A stretch of DNA of 13,039 bases. It comes from Clostridiales bacterium (lineage in GTDB: Bacteria; Bacillota; Clostridia; Oscillospirales; JAAYOS01). Location of the stretch: assembly GCA_012521525.1 (NCBI GenBank), contig JAAYMG010000029.1, positions 1 to 13,039 on the forward strand. The letters are read 5' to 3'. Positions 1-7,678 of this stretch are shown in pieces (within the stretch, counting starts at the first letter, position 1; each line of letters starts with the position of its first letter). A program made the translations under genes and the position numbers. Under the pieces are notes generated by a model. It was not told where the DNA came from. It searched no databases and was given only the letters and a program-made list of their open reading frames with translations.

Positions 1-1311
1 GACCATCCCCAACCCAGGCCCTATATTATTGAAACAGGCTATTACCGATGTTATCGTTGTGACCAAATCGAACCCGTTGATCGATATGATCAGGATCGAC
101 AACGTCAAAATTCCCATATATGCTATCAAGTAGACCGATGTGCCGTGGATCACCGCCTGATCCACGGTTTTTCCTTCAAGCTTCACCACGGAGACAGAAC
201 GGGGGTGCAGCAGCCTGCGGATCTCTCGCCCAACTGCCTTGAACATGATGATTATCCGCGCGGTTTTTATCCCGCCGCCCGTTGAACCCGCCGACGCTCC
301 CAGGAACATAAGAATCACAAGTACGCACTTGGAGAAAGTAGGCCACAGGTTGAAATCATCCGTGGAAAACCCTGTTGTCGAGACAGCTGTCAAGACTTGA
401 AACGAAGCATAACGGAAGGAATGCAAAACTGTACCGTATATGGGAAGATTACATATCGTTATGGAAATCACTGCCGTCGATACGATTCCGAGGAACCATC
501 GCAGTTCCTCGCTTTTTATCCCCTGGATAAAGTGTCCTGTAATTATTAGATAGTAAACATTGAAATTTATGCTGAAGATCAGCATGAAAACTGTGATGAC
601 ACCTTCCAGGTAAGCACTGTTATATGCAGCGATGCTCTGGTTTTTGATCGCAAAACCTCCGGTTCCGGCTGTGGCAAATGTGTTGACGATACTGTCAAAC
701 AGCGGCATACCCCCCGCCAGCAAAAATATGGTCATGAGGACGGATAACGAAACATAAATGCCATAGAGGATCATGGCGTTGCTTCTCATTTTCGCCACTA
801 GCTTCCCTACAATGGGGCCGGGAGACTCCGCACGCATTATATGGATGGAGCGTCCTTCCGACAAAGGCAGGACAGCGATCATAAAAACCAGTACTCCCAT
901 TCCGCCGATCCAGTTTGTAAAGCTCCTCCAGAACAGCAATCCGTTGTCGAGAACCTCTACGTCCCTGAGTATGCTCGACCCGGTCGTAGTAAATCCCGAC
1001 ACTACCTCAAAAAAGGCATCTATATAAGACGGTATCTGTCTGCTTATAACAAAAGGCAGGGCGCCGAAAGCTGACATCAGTATCCATGCGCACCCTACGA
1101 TCACAAAGCCTTCGATCTCCCTTACCAAACGGTCTTCGGGCTTCTTCAGGTCAGCCGAAAATCCTGCGATCAGCACTAACAATATCGTTACTGCAAAAGC
1201 GCTCCATGACCGCTCTCCGTAAATAAGCGCCACTGTCAGCGGCAGGAGCATTAGAGCAGCTTCGATTTTCAATACCTTTCCCAGCGTCGAAACGACTATT
1301 CTATAATTCAT
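1..1311 (-). CDS. trkH: TrkH-family potassium uptake channel subunit (3' end beyond the window)
   Basis: Membrane channel subunit of a Trk/Ktr-type potassium uptake system, working with the cytoplasmic regulator TrkA encoded just upstream. The visible part is 437 residues from an ATG at 1311, preceded by an AGAGGA-type ribosome site. Reading runs off the window edge, so roughly the last 50 residues expected for the family are missing here. The protein is highly hydrophobic throughout. The four pore-loop repeats of the family are visible: SGFTTTGSS (about 105-113), TAGTGGF (214-220), STTGFST (321-327) and FNNIGPG (427-433), each with a selectivity-filter glycine. The TrkH signature GASAGSTGGGIKT lies at 338-350. 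The gene starts 15 bases after the trkA stop, so the two form one operon. KtrB is the alternative name in some systems, but the tandem-RCK TrkA partner favours TrkH. Confidence in the family is very high. Confidence 0.96.
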   Translation of the reverse strand, partial: MNYRIVVSTLGKVLKIEAALMLLPLTVALIYGERSWSAFAVTILLVLIAGFSADLKKPEDRLVREIEGFVIVGCAWILMSAFGALPFVISRQIPSYIDAFFEVVSGFTTTGSSILRDVEVLDNGLLFWRSFTNWIGGMGVLVFMIAVLPLSEGRSIHIMRAESPGPIVGKLVAKMRSNAMILYGIYVSLSVLMTIFLLAGGMPLFDSIVNTFATAGTGGFAIKNQSIAAYNSAYLEGVITVFMLIFSINFNVYYLIITGHFIQGIKSEELRWFLGIVSTAVISITICNLPIYGTVLHSFRYASFQVLTAVSTTGFSTDDFNLWPTFSKCVLVILMFLGASAGSTGGGIKTARIIIMFKAVGREIRRLLHPRSVSVVKLEGKTVDQAVIHGTSVYLIAYMGILTLSILIISINGFDLVTTITSVIACFNNIGPGLGMV

Positions 1312-1326
1312 CGGAATCCTCTGCTT

Positions 1327-2682
1327 CTATTGCAAAATATCGTCAAGGTCTCTCAGCCGATGACTTTTTGAAATCACGATCACCCTGTCATTAGCTTCGA
1401 TAGTGTCATCACCCCTGGGGATTATATGCCTGTCCCCGCGAGTTATGCTGGCGATCAGGATATTTTGCTTGATTTTCAGGTCCTTCAGGGGTATACCGAT
1501 GCATTTGGACTTATCGTCCACCCTGAATTCCAGGGCTTCAACCTTGTTGTCTACGATACGATAAAGTGTAATGACATTACTTCCCATAGTATTTTGCATT
1601 GCGCGTATATAGCGGAGTATATAGTCCACCGTTATATCCTTGGGCGATATCACACTGTCCAATCCCAGGTTGTTTGCAATCGCAAAAAGGTTTGTCCTGT
1701 TTACCTTTGCAATGGTTTTACCGACCCCTTTCGAGTTTGCATAGAGAGCGATAAGGATATTCTCCTCATCGATCCCGGTCAGGGCAACCACGGCATCGGT
1801 ATCGCCTATGCCTTCTTCGACCAAAAGCTCATGGTCAGAACCGTCGCCGCAAATTATTTCGACGTTTTTGAGGCTTTCACTGAGCCTGACACAGACTTTC
1901 TCATCGATCTCGATGATTTTGATCCTTGCCCCCGTATCTGCCATCATCTTGGCCAGGTAGTAAGCGATCCTTCCTCCGCCTATTATCATTATGTTGCGGA
2001 TCTTCTCCCTGGATATCCCGACAGCCTTGACAAATTCGTTTATGTCGGACTGGTCGCCGGTGATATGGACGCGGTCCCCCGCCCTCAGTATAAAGTCGCC
2101 GCTCGGAATAAAAACATCATCGCCGCGTTGGACGGCACAAATCAGGATCTTGATCTGGTATTTCTTTTCGAGTTCGTGAAGAGCGGTACCAACAAGCTTG
2201 CTTTCAGGGACCACTCTCAGTTCCACCAGCTCGGTCCGTCCCCTCGAAAACGTCTCTACCTTGAGCGCAGACGGGAACCTCAGGATACGGGACATTTCGT
2301 TTGCGGCGGACAGATCCGGATTTATGACAAGACTCAGTCCAAGCTCATCCCGCAAAAAGGACAGCTGGCTTGAATAATCGGGGTTCCGGACACGGGCTAT
2401 CGTTGATCTGGCGCCTATCTTTTTGGCGACAAGGCAGCATAGTATGTTAAGTTCATCCGATGACGTCGCGGCAATAAGCAGATCGGCTCTATCGACCCCT
2501 GCCTCCATCTGGACGTTATAGTTGGCGCCGTTTCCGGTTATCCCAATGATATCCATGCTGTTGACGGACTCGTCTATGACTCGTGAGCTGGAGTCAATAA
2601 CTACTATGTTATGTCCTTCCTTGGAAAGAGGATCGATCAAAGCACGCCCGACTTTTCCGTCCCCTACGATCACTATACGCAT
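1327..2682 (-). CDS. trkA: TrkA, Trk potassium uptake system NAD-binding regulatory protein
   Basis: Peripheral cytoplasmic protein that binds NAD(H)/nucleotides and gates the TrkH channel. The 451-residue length fits the full two-copy TrkA form: RCK_N (about 1-120), RCK_C (about 140-220), a second RCK_N (about 229-345) and a second RCK_C (about 370-450). The first Rossmann loop is intact, IVGDGKVGRAL near 5-15, followed by an acidic residue (D30) at the end of strand 2. The second is IIGGGRIAYYL near 233-243, where an alanine replaces the usual last glycine. AGGAGT at 2695-2700 lies 12 bases before the ATG, a slightly long but usable spacing. It is the first gene of the trkA-trkH operon, with its own promoter upstream and an unusual pair of inverted repeats in the leader. 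Assignment is secure. Confidence 0.96.
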   Translation of the reverse strand: MRIVIVGDGKVGRALIDPLSKEGHNIVVIDSSSRVIDESVNSMDIIGITGNGANYNVQMEAGVDRADLLIAATSSDELNILCCLVAKKIGARSTIARVRNPDYSSQLSFLRDELGLSLVINPDLSAANEMSRILRFPSALKVETFSRGRTELVELRVVPESKLVGTALHELEKKYQIKILICAVQRGDDVFIPSGDFILRAGDRVHITGDQSDINEFVKAVGISREKIRNIMIIGGGRIAYYLAKMMADTGARIKIIEIDEKVCVRLSESLKNVEIICGDGSDHELLVEEGIGDTDAVVALTGIDEENILIALYANSKGVGKTIAKVNRTNLFAIANNLGLDSVISPKDITVDYILRYIRAMQNTMGSNVITLYRIVDNKVEALEFRVDDKSKCIGIPLKDLKIKQNILIASITRGDRHIIPRGDDTIEANDRVIVISKSHRLRDLDDILQ

Positions 2683-2707
2683 TCCTAAATATCTACTCCT
2701 ACTATCG

Positions 2708-2732
2708 ACATTGTTTCAATGTTATCTAACAT
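2708..2732 (-). repeat. Overlapping inverted repeats in the trkA leader
   Basis: Two inverted repeats overlap just upstream of the trkA ribosome site (2695-2700). ACATTG-TTT-CAATGT spans 2708-2722 and ATGTTA-TC-TAACAT spans 2719-2732 (plus-strand reading). They share four bases, so as RNA hairpins they could not both form fully, and as DNA the second is a near-perfect 14-base palindrome suited to a dimeric repressor. There is no U-run, so they are not a terminator. The role is unknown. Confidence 0.45.
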
Positions 2733-2797
2733 CTGGGAAGTGTGGACCTCGATAATAATATAACATTGCCATAAAAAAGTATATATCCAAAAAACGA

Positions 2798-2827
2798 ATT
2801 ATACCGGAAAATTATTGATGCCATCAA
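2798..2827 (-). promoter_or_regulatory. Candidate housekeeping (sigma-A type) promoter for trkA-trkH
   Basis: On the minus strand a perfect -10 TATAAT (2798-2803) is preceded by TTGATG (2822-2827) with an 18-base spacer. It lies about 115 bases upstream of the trkA start, leaving a leader of roughly 100 bases that contains the overlapping inverted repeats. It separates trkAH transcription from the mreB/mbl gene upstream. The -35 matches consensus at 4 of 6 positions. Confidence 0.6.
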
Positions 2828-2871
2828 ATGAGCAGGCATCTGATGACATCTGATATATATCATATTCGATT

Positions 2872-3897
2872 TCAGTATTGCATCTGCTTACGGCGCGAAA
2901 GATTTATCGTGCCGTCCTGCATCTCGTTTATCCACTCCAGGCTCTTGCCTGTGCCGTAAGCGACGCAGCTGACCGCTTCATCGACAATGCGTGTTTCAAT
3001 ACCTGTCTTCGCGGACAGAAGTTTGTCAAATCCCCAGACAAGGCTCCCTCCGCCAGTCATGACGATGCCGTTGGTGGAAATGTCGGCCACGAGCTCCGGA
3101 GGCGTGCGCTCCAGAACGGAGTGGACCGCTTCGACTATCCTCGTCGTGACCTCATCGAAAGCCTCCAGCATCTCGCTGGATGAAACGGTAAATACGCGCG
3201 GGAGACCGGTCATCAGGTCACGTCCCTTTACTTCTGCGTAAACTTCCTCGTCCCTCGGCCATACGCAGCCTATGCTGATCTTCAGCTCCTCCGCAGTGCG
3301 TTCGCCGATCAGCACATTGTGTTTGCGGCGTATGTATTTGACGATCGCTTCGTCAAACTGGTCGCCGGCGATTTTTATAGAGGTGGATTCAACGATCCCG
3401 CCAAGTGAAATCACTGCAATATCGCTCGTTCCGCCTCCGATGTCAACAACCATGTTTCCTTCGGGTTTGGAAATATCAATGCCCGCGCCTATAGCGGCAG
3501 CCACAGGCTCTTCGATAAGGTATACCCTGCGTGCGCCTGCCTGCTTGCCGGCGTCGATTACCGCCCTTTCTTCAACTTCGGTTATACCGCTCGGAACGCA
3601 GATCACTATTCTCGGCTTATAAAGCCTGAATCCGGAAACCTTGCGCAGAAACTCCTTGATCATTCTTTCCGTCATATCGTAATCCGAAATGACACCCTCT
3701 CTCAGCGGGCGAATCGCTACGATGTTACCGGGTGTCCTGCCGAGCATTTTCTGCGCTTCGGTGCCGACTTTAAGCAGACGGCCGCTTTCCTTATCCAATG
3801 CTACAACTGACGGTTCCCGAAGAACTATGCCCTTTCCCTTTACAAAAATCAGGACCGATGCCGTTCCAAGATCTATGCCGATATCCCTGCTAAACAT
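2872..3897 (-). CDS. mreB: MreB/Mbl-family actin-like rod-shape protein
   Basis: Bacterial actin homologue that forms membrane-associated filaments guiding lateral cell-wall synthesis. The 341-residue length is normal. The actin-fold nucleotide motifs are all present: phosphate-1 loop GIDLGTAS (7-14), phosphate-2 loop DIGGGTSD (152-159), and the adenosine loop MTGGGSL (280-286). The family hallmarks EEPVAAAIGAG (129-139) and GDQFDEAI (178-185) are also present. The start ATG follows AGAGGTG with a short spacer. No mreC, mreD or minD is adjacent. The gene lies instead between comF and trkA, so it is likely an Mbl- or MreBH-like paralogue in a genome that may carry another mreB with mreCD. Which paralogue it is cannot be settled from one copy. 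It has its own candidate promoter upstream. Confidence 0.94.
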   Translation of the reverse strand: MFSRDIGIDLGTASVLIFVKGKGIVLREPSVVALDKESGRLLKVGTEAQKMLGRTPGNIVAIRPLREGVISDYDMTERMIKEFLRKVSGFRLYKPRIVICVPSGITEVEERAVIDAGKQAGARRVYLIEEPVAAAIGAGIDISKPEGNMVVDIGGGTSDIAVISLGGIVESTSIKIAGDQFDEAIVKYIRRKHNVLIGERTAEELKISIGCVWPRDEEVYAEVKGRDLMTGLPRVFTVSSSEMLEAFDEVTTRIVEAVHSVLERTPPELVADISTNGIVMTGGGSLVWGFDKLLSAKTGIETRIVDEAVSCVAYGTGKSLEWINEMQDGTINLSRRKQMQY

Positions 3898-4017
3898 ATT
3901 ACACCTCTATGGCTTTCCTTTTAATTTCCTATATTAACGTTTTTAAACGACTGTATGACCATCAAAGCAAGCACGTATATCAAATTTCATATATTCGCAG
4001 ATTTTTCACACTCTGTT

Positions 4018-4046
4018 ATTATATCACAGCATGTAACAAATCAAAA
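4018..4046 (-). promoter_or_regulatory. Candidate promoter for mreB/mbl
   Basis: A perfect -10 TATAAT (4018-4023) preceded by TGA gives an extended -10. A weak -35, TTTTGA, lies at 4041-4046 with a 17-base spacer (TTGATT two bases nearer is an alternative). The 14 bases TGCTGTGATATAAT, read on the minus strand, recur exactly in the ribU promoter. It lies about 120 bases upstream of the mreB start, in the gap after comF. No terminator separates the two genes, so read-through from comF is possible. Confidence 0.5.
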
Positions 4047-4064
4047 CCAAATTTTTAAAAAACG

Positions 4065-4745
4065 TCAATTTTTGAAGATCCTGCCCGATCCGGTATCCGG
4101 TCTGGCCAGTACTGCGCAAACCACCTCGGTCGCTCCGGCTCCCAATAATGCCGATGCGCACTCCGACAATGTCGAGCCCGTGGTCATTATATCGTCGACC
4201 AGCAGTATCCGTTTGCCCTTGACGAGTGCAGGATCGACGACCTCGTATACTCCCTCTACATTTTTTCTCCTCAATGCAGCTCCGCTGAGGTTTGACTGAG
4301 GCTCATTATGCACGGTCTTCCTAAGCGTCTCAACGGCTACATCCTGCAGTTCGAGGGCTATGGTATAAGCAAGCAGCATCGACTGATCGTAACCCCTGGC
4401 CCTTTTGCGGGCAGCGCTGATAGGCACCCACGTTATGATATCATATCTGCCCTTAAGCTCTTTCTCTATGGTATCCGCCATTATCGCTCCGAACGTTTTT
4501 GCATAGTTTGCTCTCCCGCCAAACTTATACCTGTGGATCGCTCTTTTCACCTTGTCGCTATAACACAGTGAGGCTGCACACACACTGTATGCTCCGCCCT
4601 GCGTTGCGAGAGGATCCGGTCTGGGAAGGGCTTGAGCGCATTCTACACACAGCCCGCTTTCATGGCCTCTCAGGACCTTCCTGCAAAATATGCACTTCTG
4701 CGGAAACAACAAGTCTAAAAGCGCGGCATAGAGCTTACCGGACAT
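4065..4745 (-). CDS. comF: ComF-family phosphoribosyltransferase-like competence protein
   Basis: Cytoplasmic protein of the ComF/GntX family, needed for handling incoming single-stranded DNA in naturally competent relatives and common in non-competent bacteria too. I place the start at 4745 (226 residues) because AAGGAGG lies 5 bases upstream. An in-frame ATG at 4772 would add nine residues but has only a poor ribosome site. An N-terminal zinc-binding site is visible (C18, C21, C33, C36). The type I phosphoribosyltransferase fold is marked by VPISAARKRARGYDQS (107-122), and the PRPP loop ILLVDDIMTTGST (180-192) carries two adjacent aspartates. It lies 133 bases downstream of recD2 with no clear terminator between them, so co-transcription is likely. 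No other competence genes are visible. ComF is known to interact with the ComFA helicase where that is present. Confidence 0.93.
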   Translation of the reverse strand: MSGKLYAALLDLLFPQKCIFCRKVLRGHESGLCVECAQALPRPDPLATQGGAYSVCAASLCYSDKVKRAIHRYKFGGRANYAKTFGAIMADTIEKELKGRYDIITWVPISAARKRARGYDQSMLLAYTIALELQDVAVETLRKTVHNEPQSNLSGAALRRKNVEGVYEVVDPALVKGKRILLVDDIMTTGSTLSECASALLGAGATEVVCAVLARPDTGSGRIFKN

Positions 4746-4878
4746 ATTTGCCTCCTTTTCTCCCACGGGCATCAGGGATGCCTCTATATCTTACGGCGAG
4801 AACATCAACAGACAACCGGTAATGGCTAATCGGGCAACGTACAGAGGCCCTCTTAACCTTTAAGCTTATCATTCCTGG

Positions 4879-7122
4879 TCAGTTTAACATCAGCCTGTAT
4901 TTCAGCCCGCTGTATCTCTTGCTGCGGCGATTGTTGTTCACCATCTGCACGACGACATCTTCCTCTCCCACGATCACAAGCAGCTTCTGGGATCTTGTAA
5001 TGGCGGTATAAAAAACCGCACGGTTGAGGAGTTGCGGAGCGGCCTGCGAAGCGACAAAAACTACAGCCGGATATTCGCTCCCCTGTGATTTGTGCACCGT
5101 CATCGCATATGCCGGTTCCAATTCGTCCATCAGTTCGAAAGGATAGAAGACGATGCGGTCTTCATATCTGACGACCACGTTCTCTGCGCGTTTGTCGATC
5201 TCGATAATATTCCCCACATCTCCGTTGAACACGCCAAGCCCCCGTTCTCTCCCGTCCACTGACTGCCAGGGCAGATCATAGTTGTTGCGGATATGCATCA
5301 CCCTGTCTCCCGTGCGGAACAGGAAAGAACCCGACTTGTACTCAGCCTTATTTGCGGCGGGCGGATTCAGTGCCTGCTGCAGCGCCAGATTCAGGTTCTC
5401 CGTACCTGATATCCCCCTCCGGGTCGGTGACAGCACCTGGATCTGTTCGGCCGACAACCCCATATTTTTCGGAAGCCGTTCGGCACACAGCTCAACCACG
5501 GTTTCAACTACGCTTTTCGGATCCGCTCTCTTTATGAAGAAAAAATCACCTGACTTGTGTCTCAGCTCGGGGACCTTGCCCCGGTTTACATCGTGAGCAC
5601 CGACAACTATATTGGACTGCTGTGCCTGGCGAAAGATTTCGGTAAGCCGTACCGTTGCTATCCTTCCGCTGTCAAGGAGATCTTTAAGGATATTGCCCGG
5701 GCCTACCGAAGGAAGCTGATCCGGATCACCCACCATCACCAGCTTCGCACCGGGACGGATCGCCCTGAGCAAAGCGTCCATCAAATCCACGTCCACCATC
5801 GACACTTCGTCAAGGATGACCACATCCGCATCCAACGGCTCGTCCTCGTCATGGACGAACGTGAACCCCGATTCTTCCGGGCTGTAGCTCACCTCAAGGA
5901 GCCGATGTATCGTGGCCGCTTCCCTTCCCGTAAGCTCGGCTAGACGTTTCGCTGCCCGGCCCGTTGGACTGCAAAGGACGGTTTTCAATCCGAGATGTTC
6001 GAAGACCTTCAGCATCCCTCTGACCGTGGTGGACTTTCCCGTGCCCGGACCGCCCGTCAGGAGTATTACCGAATGCTCCGCTGCCGTTCGTATAGCCTCA
6101 AGCTGCAACGGTACATACTCAACTCCAAGCCCTATGCTGATATCTTCGATCAGGCGTTCAATGCCGGAAATCTTCTTCGGCGGGACGCCCGCCATTTGCA
6201 ATAGCCTGTGCGCTATATTGGTTTCCGCATCATACAGTCTCGCAAGATAACAGGCATCTCTATCCGCGACCGGTTCCCTGATCACCTTCCCCATGTCGAC
6301 CAGTCTCTGCAGCACCTCGCTGCAAAGCCACTCGTCGACGGATAGCAGCCTTGCTGCCGTCGGTATCAGTTTTTCCGCCGGTATATATACATGGCCGTTG
6401 CCTGTATTGTGCTCCAATACATATATTATACCTGCTTCCACCCTTACAGGCGAATCGGGAGATATGCCAAGTTCAGACGCGATCAGATCCGCATGGGCAA
6501 ACCCCACCCCGAGCCTTTCGTCAGTGAGGATGTACGGGTTGTCGCGCAAAAAATCCAATGCCATGTTTCCGTACCATTTATACAACCTTAAGGAAACGTG
6601 CGGGGAAATGCCGTATTGAAACAGGTATTCCATAAGCCGCCGGATACCCAGCTGCCGGTTATAGCTCTCGCAAATAGCCCTTGCCTTTTTGAGAGTGATG
6701 CCCTGGACTTCACTCAGGAGTTCGGGTTGGGATGCAAGCACATCAAAGGTCTGTGTCCCGAATCTCTCGACTATACGCTTCGCGGTCATCGGGCCGATCC
6801 CCCGGATGCTGCCCGAGGACAGGTACTCGAGAATCGAATCTACATCGGAAGGCATTGTCCGTTCTGCCGAGGATGCCTTGAACTGTTCTCCGTAGGACGG
6901 ATGGCTGATCCATACGCCCCGAACTGCGATGCTCTCTCCGGGGCCGATATACGGTATGTTTCCTACCACCACTACAGGGCGTTCTCCGCTGACTCTCAAG
7001 CGAAATACAGCATACCCGGTATCATTGTTTTGATAGACGACATGTTCTACCACGCCTGAAAGCGTTTGCTCCTCTTGCGGAGTGTTCTGCAGGTTTTCAA
7101 CTTCCATCTTTTCACCGTTCAT
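4879..7122 (-). CDS. recD2: RecD2-type ATP-dependent DNA helicase (SF1B)
   Basis: 5'-3' DNA helicase of the RecD2/RecD-like family, found in bacteria without RecBC partnership and linked to replication-fork and repair functions. The 747-residue length is typical. In order: an OB-like N-terminal domain (about 20-95), a helix-hairpin-helix region around SGSIRGIGPMTAKRI (103-117), and a helicase core from about 335. Core motifs are Walker A TGGPGTGKSTT (356-366), Walker B LDEVSMVD (437-444), motif III MVGDPDQLPSVGPG (463-476), LTEIFRQ (493-499), and C-terminal AMTVHKSQGSEYP (673-685) and FYTAITRSQKLL (704-715). All catalytic residues look intact. The first ATG (7122) has almost no ribosome site; an ATG five codons later (7107) has GGTGA just upstream and may be the real start. 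It begins 14 bases after the stop of a small membrane protein gene, so translational coupling is plausible. Confidence 0.95.
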   Translation of the reverse strand: MNGEKMEVENLQNTPQEEQTLSGVVEHVVYQNNDTGYAVFRLRVSGERPVVVVGNIPYIGPGESIAVRGVWISHPSYGEQFKASSAERTMPSDVDSILEYLSSGSIRGIGPMTAKRIVERFGTQTFDVLASQPELLSEVQGITLKKARAICESYNRQLGIRRLMEYLFQYGISPHVSLRLYKWYGNMALDFLRDNPYILTDERLGVGFAHADLIASELGISPDSPVRVEAGIIYVLEHNTGNGHVYIPAEKLIPTAARLLSVDEWLCSEVLQRLVDMGKVIREPVADRDACYLARLYDAETNIAHRLLQMAGVPPKKISGIERLIEDISIGLGVEYVPLQLEAIRTAAEHSVILLTGGPGTGKSTTVRGMLKVFEHLGLKTVLCSPTGRAAKRLAELTGREAATIHRLLEVSYSPEESGFTFVHDEDEPLDADVVILDEVSMVDVDLMDALLRAIRPGAKLVMVGDPDQLPSVGPGNILKDLLDSGRIATVRLTEIFRQAQQSNIVVGAHDVNRGKVPELRHKSGDFFFIKRADPKSVVETVVELCAERLPKNMGLSAEQIQVLSPTRRGISGTENLNLALQQALNPPAANKAEYKSGSFLFRTGDRVMHIRNNYDLPWQSVDGRERGLGVFNGDVGNIIEIDKRAENVVVRYEDRIVFYPFELMDELEPAYAMTVHKSQGSEYPAVVFVASQAAPQLLNRAVFYTAITRSQKLLVIVGEEDVVVQMVNNNRRSKRYSGLKYRLMLN

Positions 7123-7136
7123 AACCGATCATAATA

Positions 7137-7463
7137 CTACATAATAGCCGCCGGATCCCTGATTATATCGTCCATGGTATATATGGTGCACTTGTTATCC
7201 CGGGCGAAACGTCTTGCCAGTTCACCCGTGCGTCCGTCCATCCCCTTGTCTACGAGCAGGAGATCGACTCCGCCTTCCTGTGCAAGCCATTTCGCACCTC
7301 TCAGGATCCTTTCAAGGTCCGGTGCCTCACTCTCTATCGAGACCGCAACGAATACCCTGCATCCTTTCCCTCTGACAGGCATCAGCAGAAGTCCGAATGC
7401 GAGTTTGATAAGGAACACTACCCCGGCCGCCGCCAGCAGGACAACCAATATGTCATATATCAT
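7137..7463 (-). CDS. Small membrane-anchored protein of unknown function upstream of recD2
   Basis: I do not recognise this protein. The start at 7463 (108 residues) is chosen because GGGAGGG lies 7 bases upstream; an ATG at 7484 would add seven residues that look like ribosome-site sequence. Residues about 3-30 form one hydrophobic membrane segment, followed by basic residues (PVRGKGCR), which predicts a cytoplasmic C-terminal domain. That domain alternates strand-like and helix-like stretches: VFVAVSI, then ERILRGAKWLAQ, then VDLLLVD, then a helix ending RRFARDNK, then CTIYTMDDI. The order resembles a half Rossmann fold or the start of a GT2-type glycosyltransferase domain, but no catalytic motif is visible. 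It appears to be the first gene of a unit with recD2 and comF and may reach recD2 ribosomes by coupling. Coding status is well supported; function is unknown. Confidence 0.8.
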   Translation of the reverse strand: MIYDILVVLLAAAGVVFLIKLAFGLLLMPVRGKGCRVFVAVSIESEAPDLERILRGAKWLAQEGGVDLLLVDKGMDGRTGELARRFARDNKCTIYTMDDIIRDPAAIM

Positions 7464-7499
7464 GTTGCCGCCCTCCCGTTCCATGATCCATGTTTCGGG

Positions 7500-7522
7500 T
7501 TTCAGCCCATATTATGCTGAAA
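7500..7522. repeat. Perfect 7-bp inverted repeat upstream of the small membrane protein gene
   Basis: TTTCAGC (7500-7506) and GCTGAAA (7516-7522) flank a 9-base centre, about 37-59 bases before the predicted start at 7463. On the minus strand the centre contains CATAAT, a 5-of-6 match to a -10 box, with GTGACC 16 bases upstream as a weak -35. An operator overlapping a promoter is one reading; an RNA hairpin is another. No experimental or family evidence is available. Confidence 0.35.
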
Positions 7523-7571
7523 ATGCCGCCGGGGTCACATTTTTACCTTCTTTTACTCATTTTACAACGCG

Positions 7572-7614
7572 GACAGGGCATAAGCAAGTGGTTGCGGGAT
7601 TTGCCCGTCTTTTT
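7572..7614 (+). terminator. Plus-strand hairpin followed by five Ts, with no plus-strand gene
   Basis: GAC-A-GGGCA (7572-7580) pairs with TGCCCGTC (7602-7609) with one bulged A. An inner GCAA/TTGC stem (7584-7587 with 7592-7595) may also form, and TTTTT follows immediately. It has the form of an intrinsic terminator on the plus strand, yet no plus-strand gene precedes it. It could end an antisense or small RNA, or be chance structure. Confidence 0.35.
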
Positions 7615-7630
7615 AAGATTTGACCGGTTT

Positions 7631-7663
7631 AAAGAGAAACAGCGGGAGGATAGGCCTCCCGCT
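7631..7663 (-). terminator. Intrinsic terminator after ribU
   Basis: On the minus strand, 15 bases after the ribU stop, AGCGGGAGG and CCTCCCGCT form a perfect 9-bp GC-rich stem with a 5-base loop (7641-7663). It is followed by the T-rich tail GTTTCTCTTT (7631-7640). This closes the ribU transcript before the small membrane protein/recD2/comF set. Confidence 0.85.
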
Positions 7664-7678
7664 ATGATTCTCATCTTA

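Noticed and set aside
1426..2373. 315-codon open frame on the plus strand inside trkA
   Set aside because: It is fully antisense to the well-supported trkA, its translation resembles no family I know, and it has no suitable ribosome site.
2851..2862. 12-base palindrome TGATATATATCA after mreB/mbl
   Set aside because: It has few GC pairs and no U-run, so it is not a convincing terminator, and AT-only palindromes are common by chance.
2683..2871. c-di-AMP riboswitch in front of trkA
   Set aside because: The leader after the promoter is too short and I see none of the conserved blocks of that class.
4773..4878. Possible separate comF promoter (TTGTCT, 16 bases, TAAGAT)
   Set aside because: Both boxes are weak matches, and co-transcription with recD2 explains expression as well.
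6598..7059. 153-codon plus-strand open frame inside recD2
   Set aside because: Antisense shadow of recD2 with no family features.
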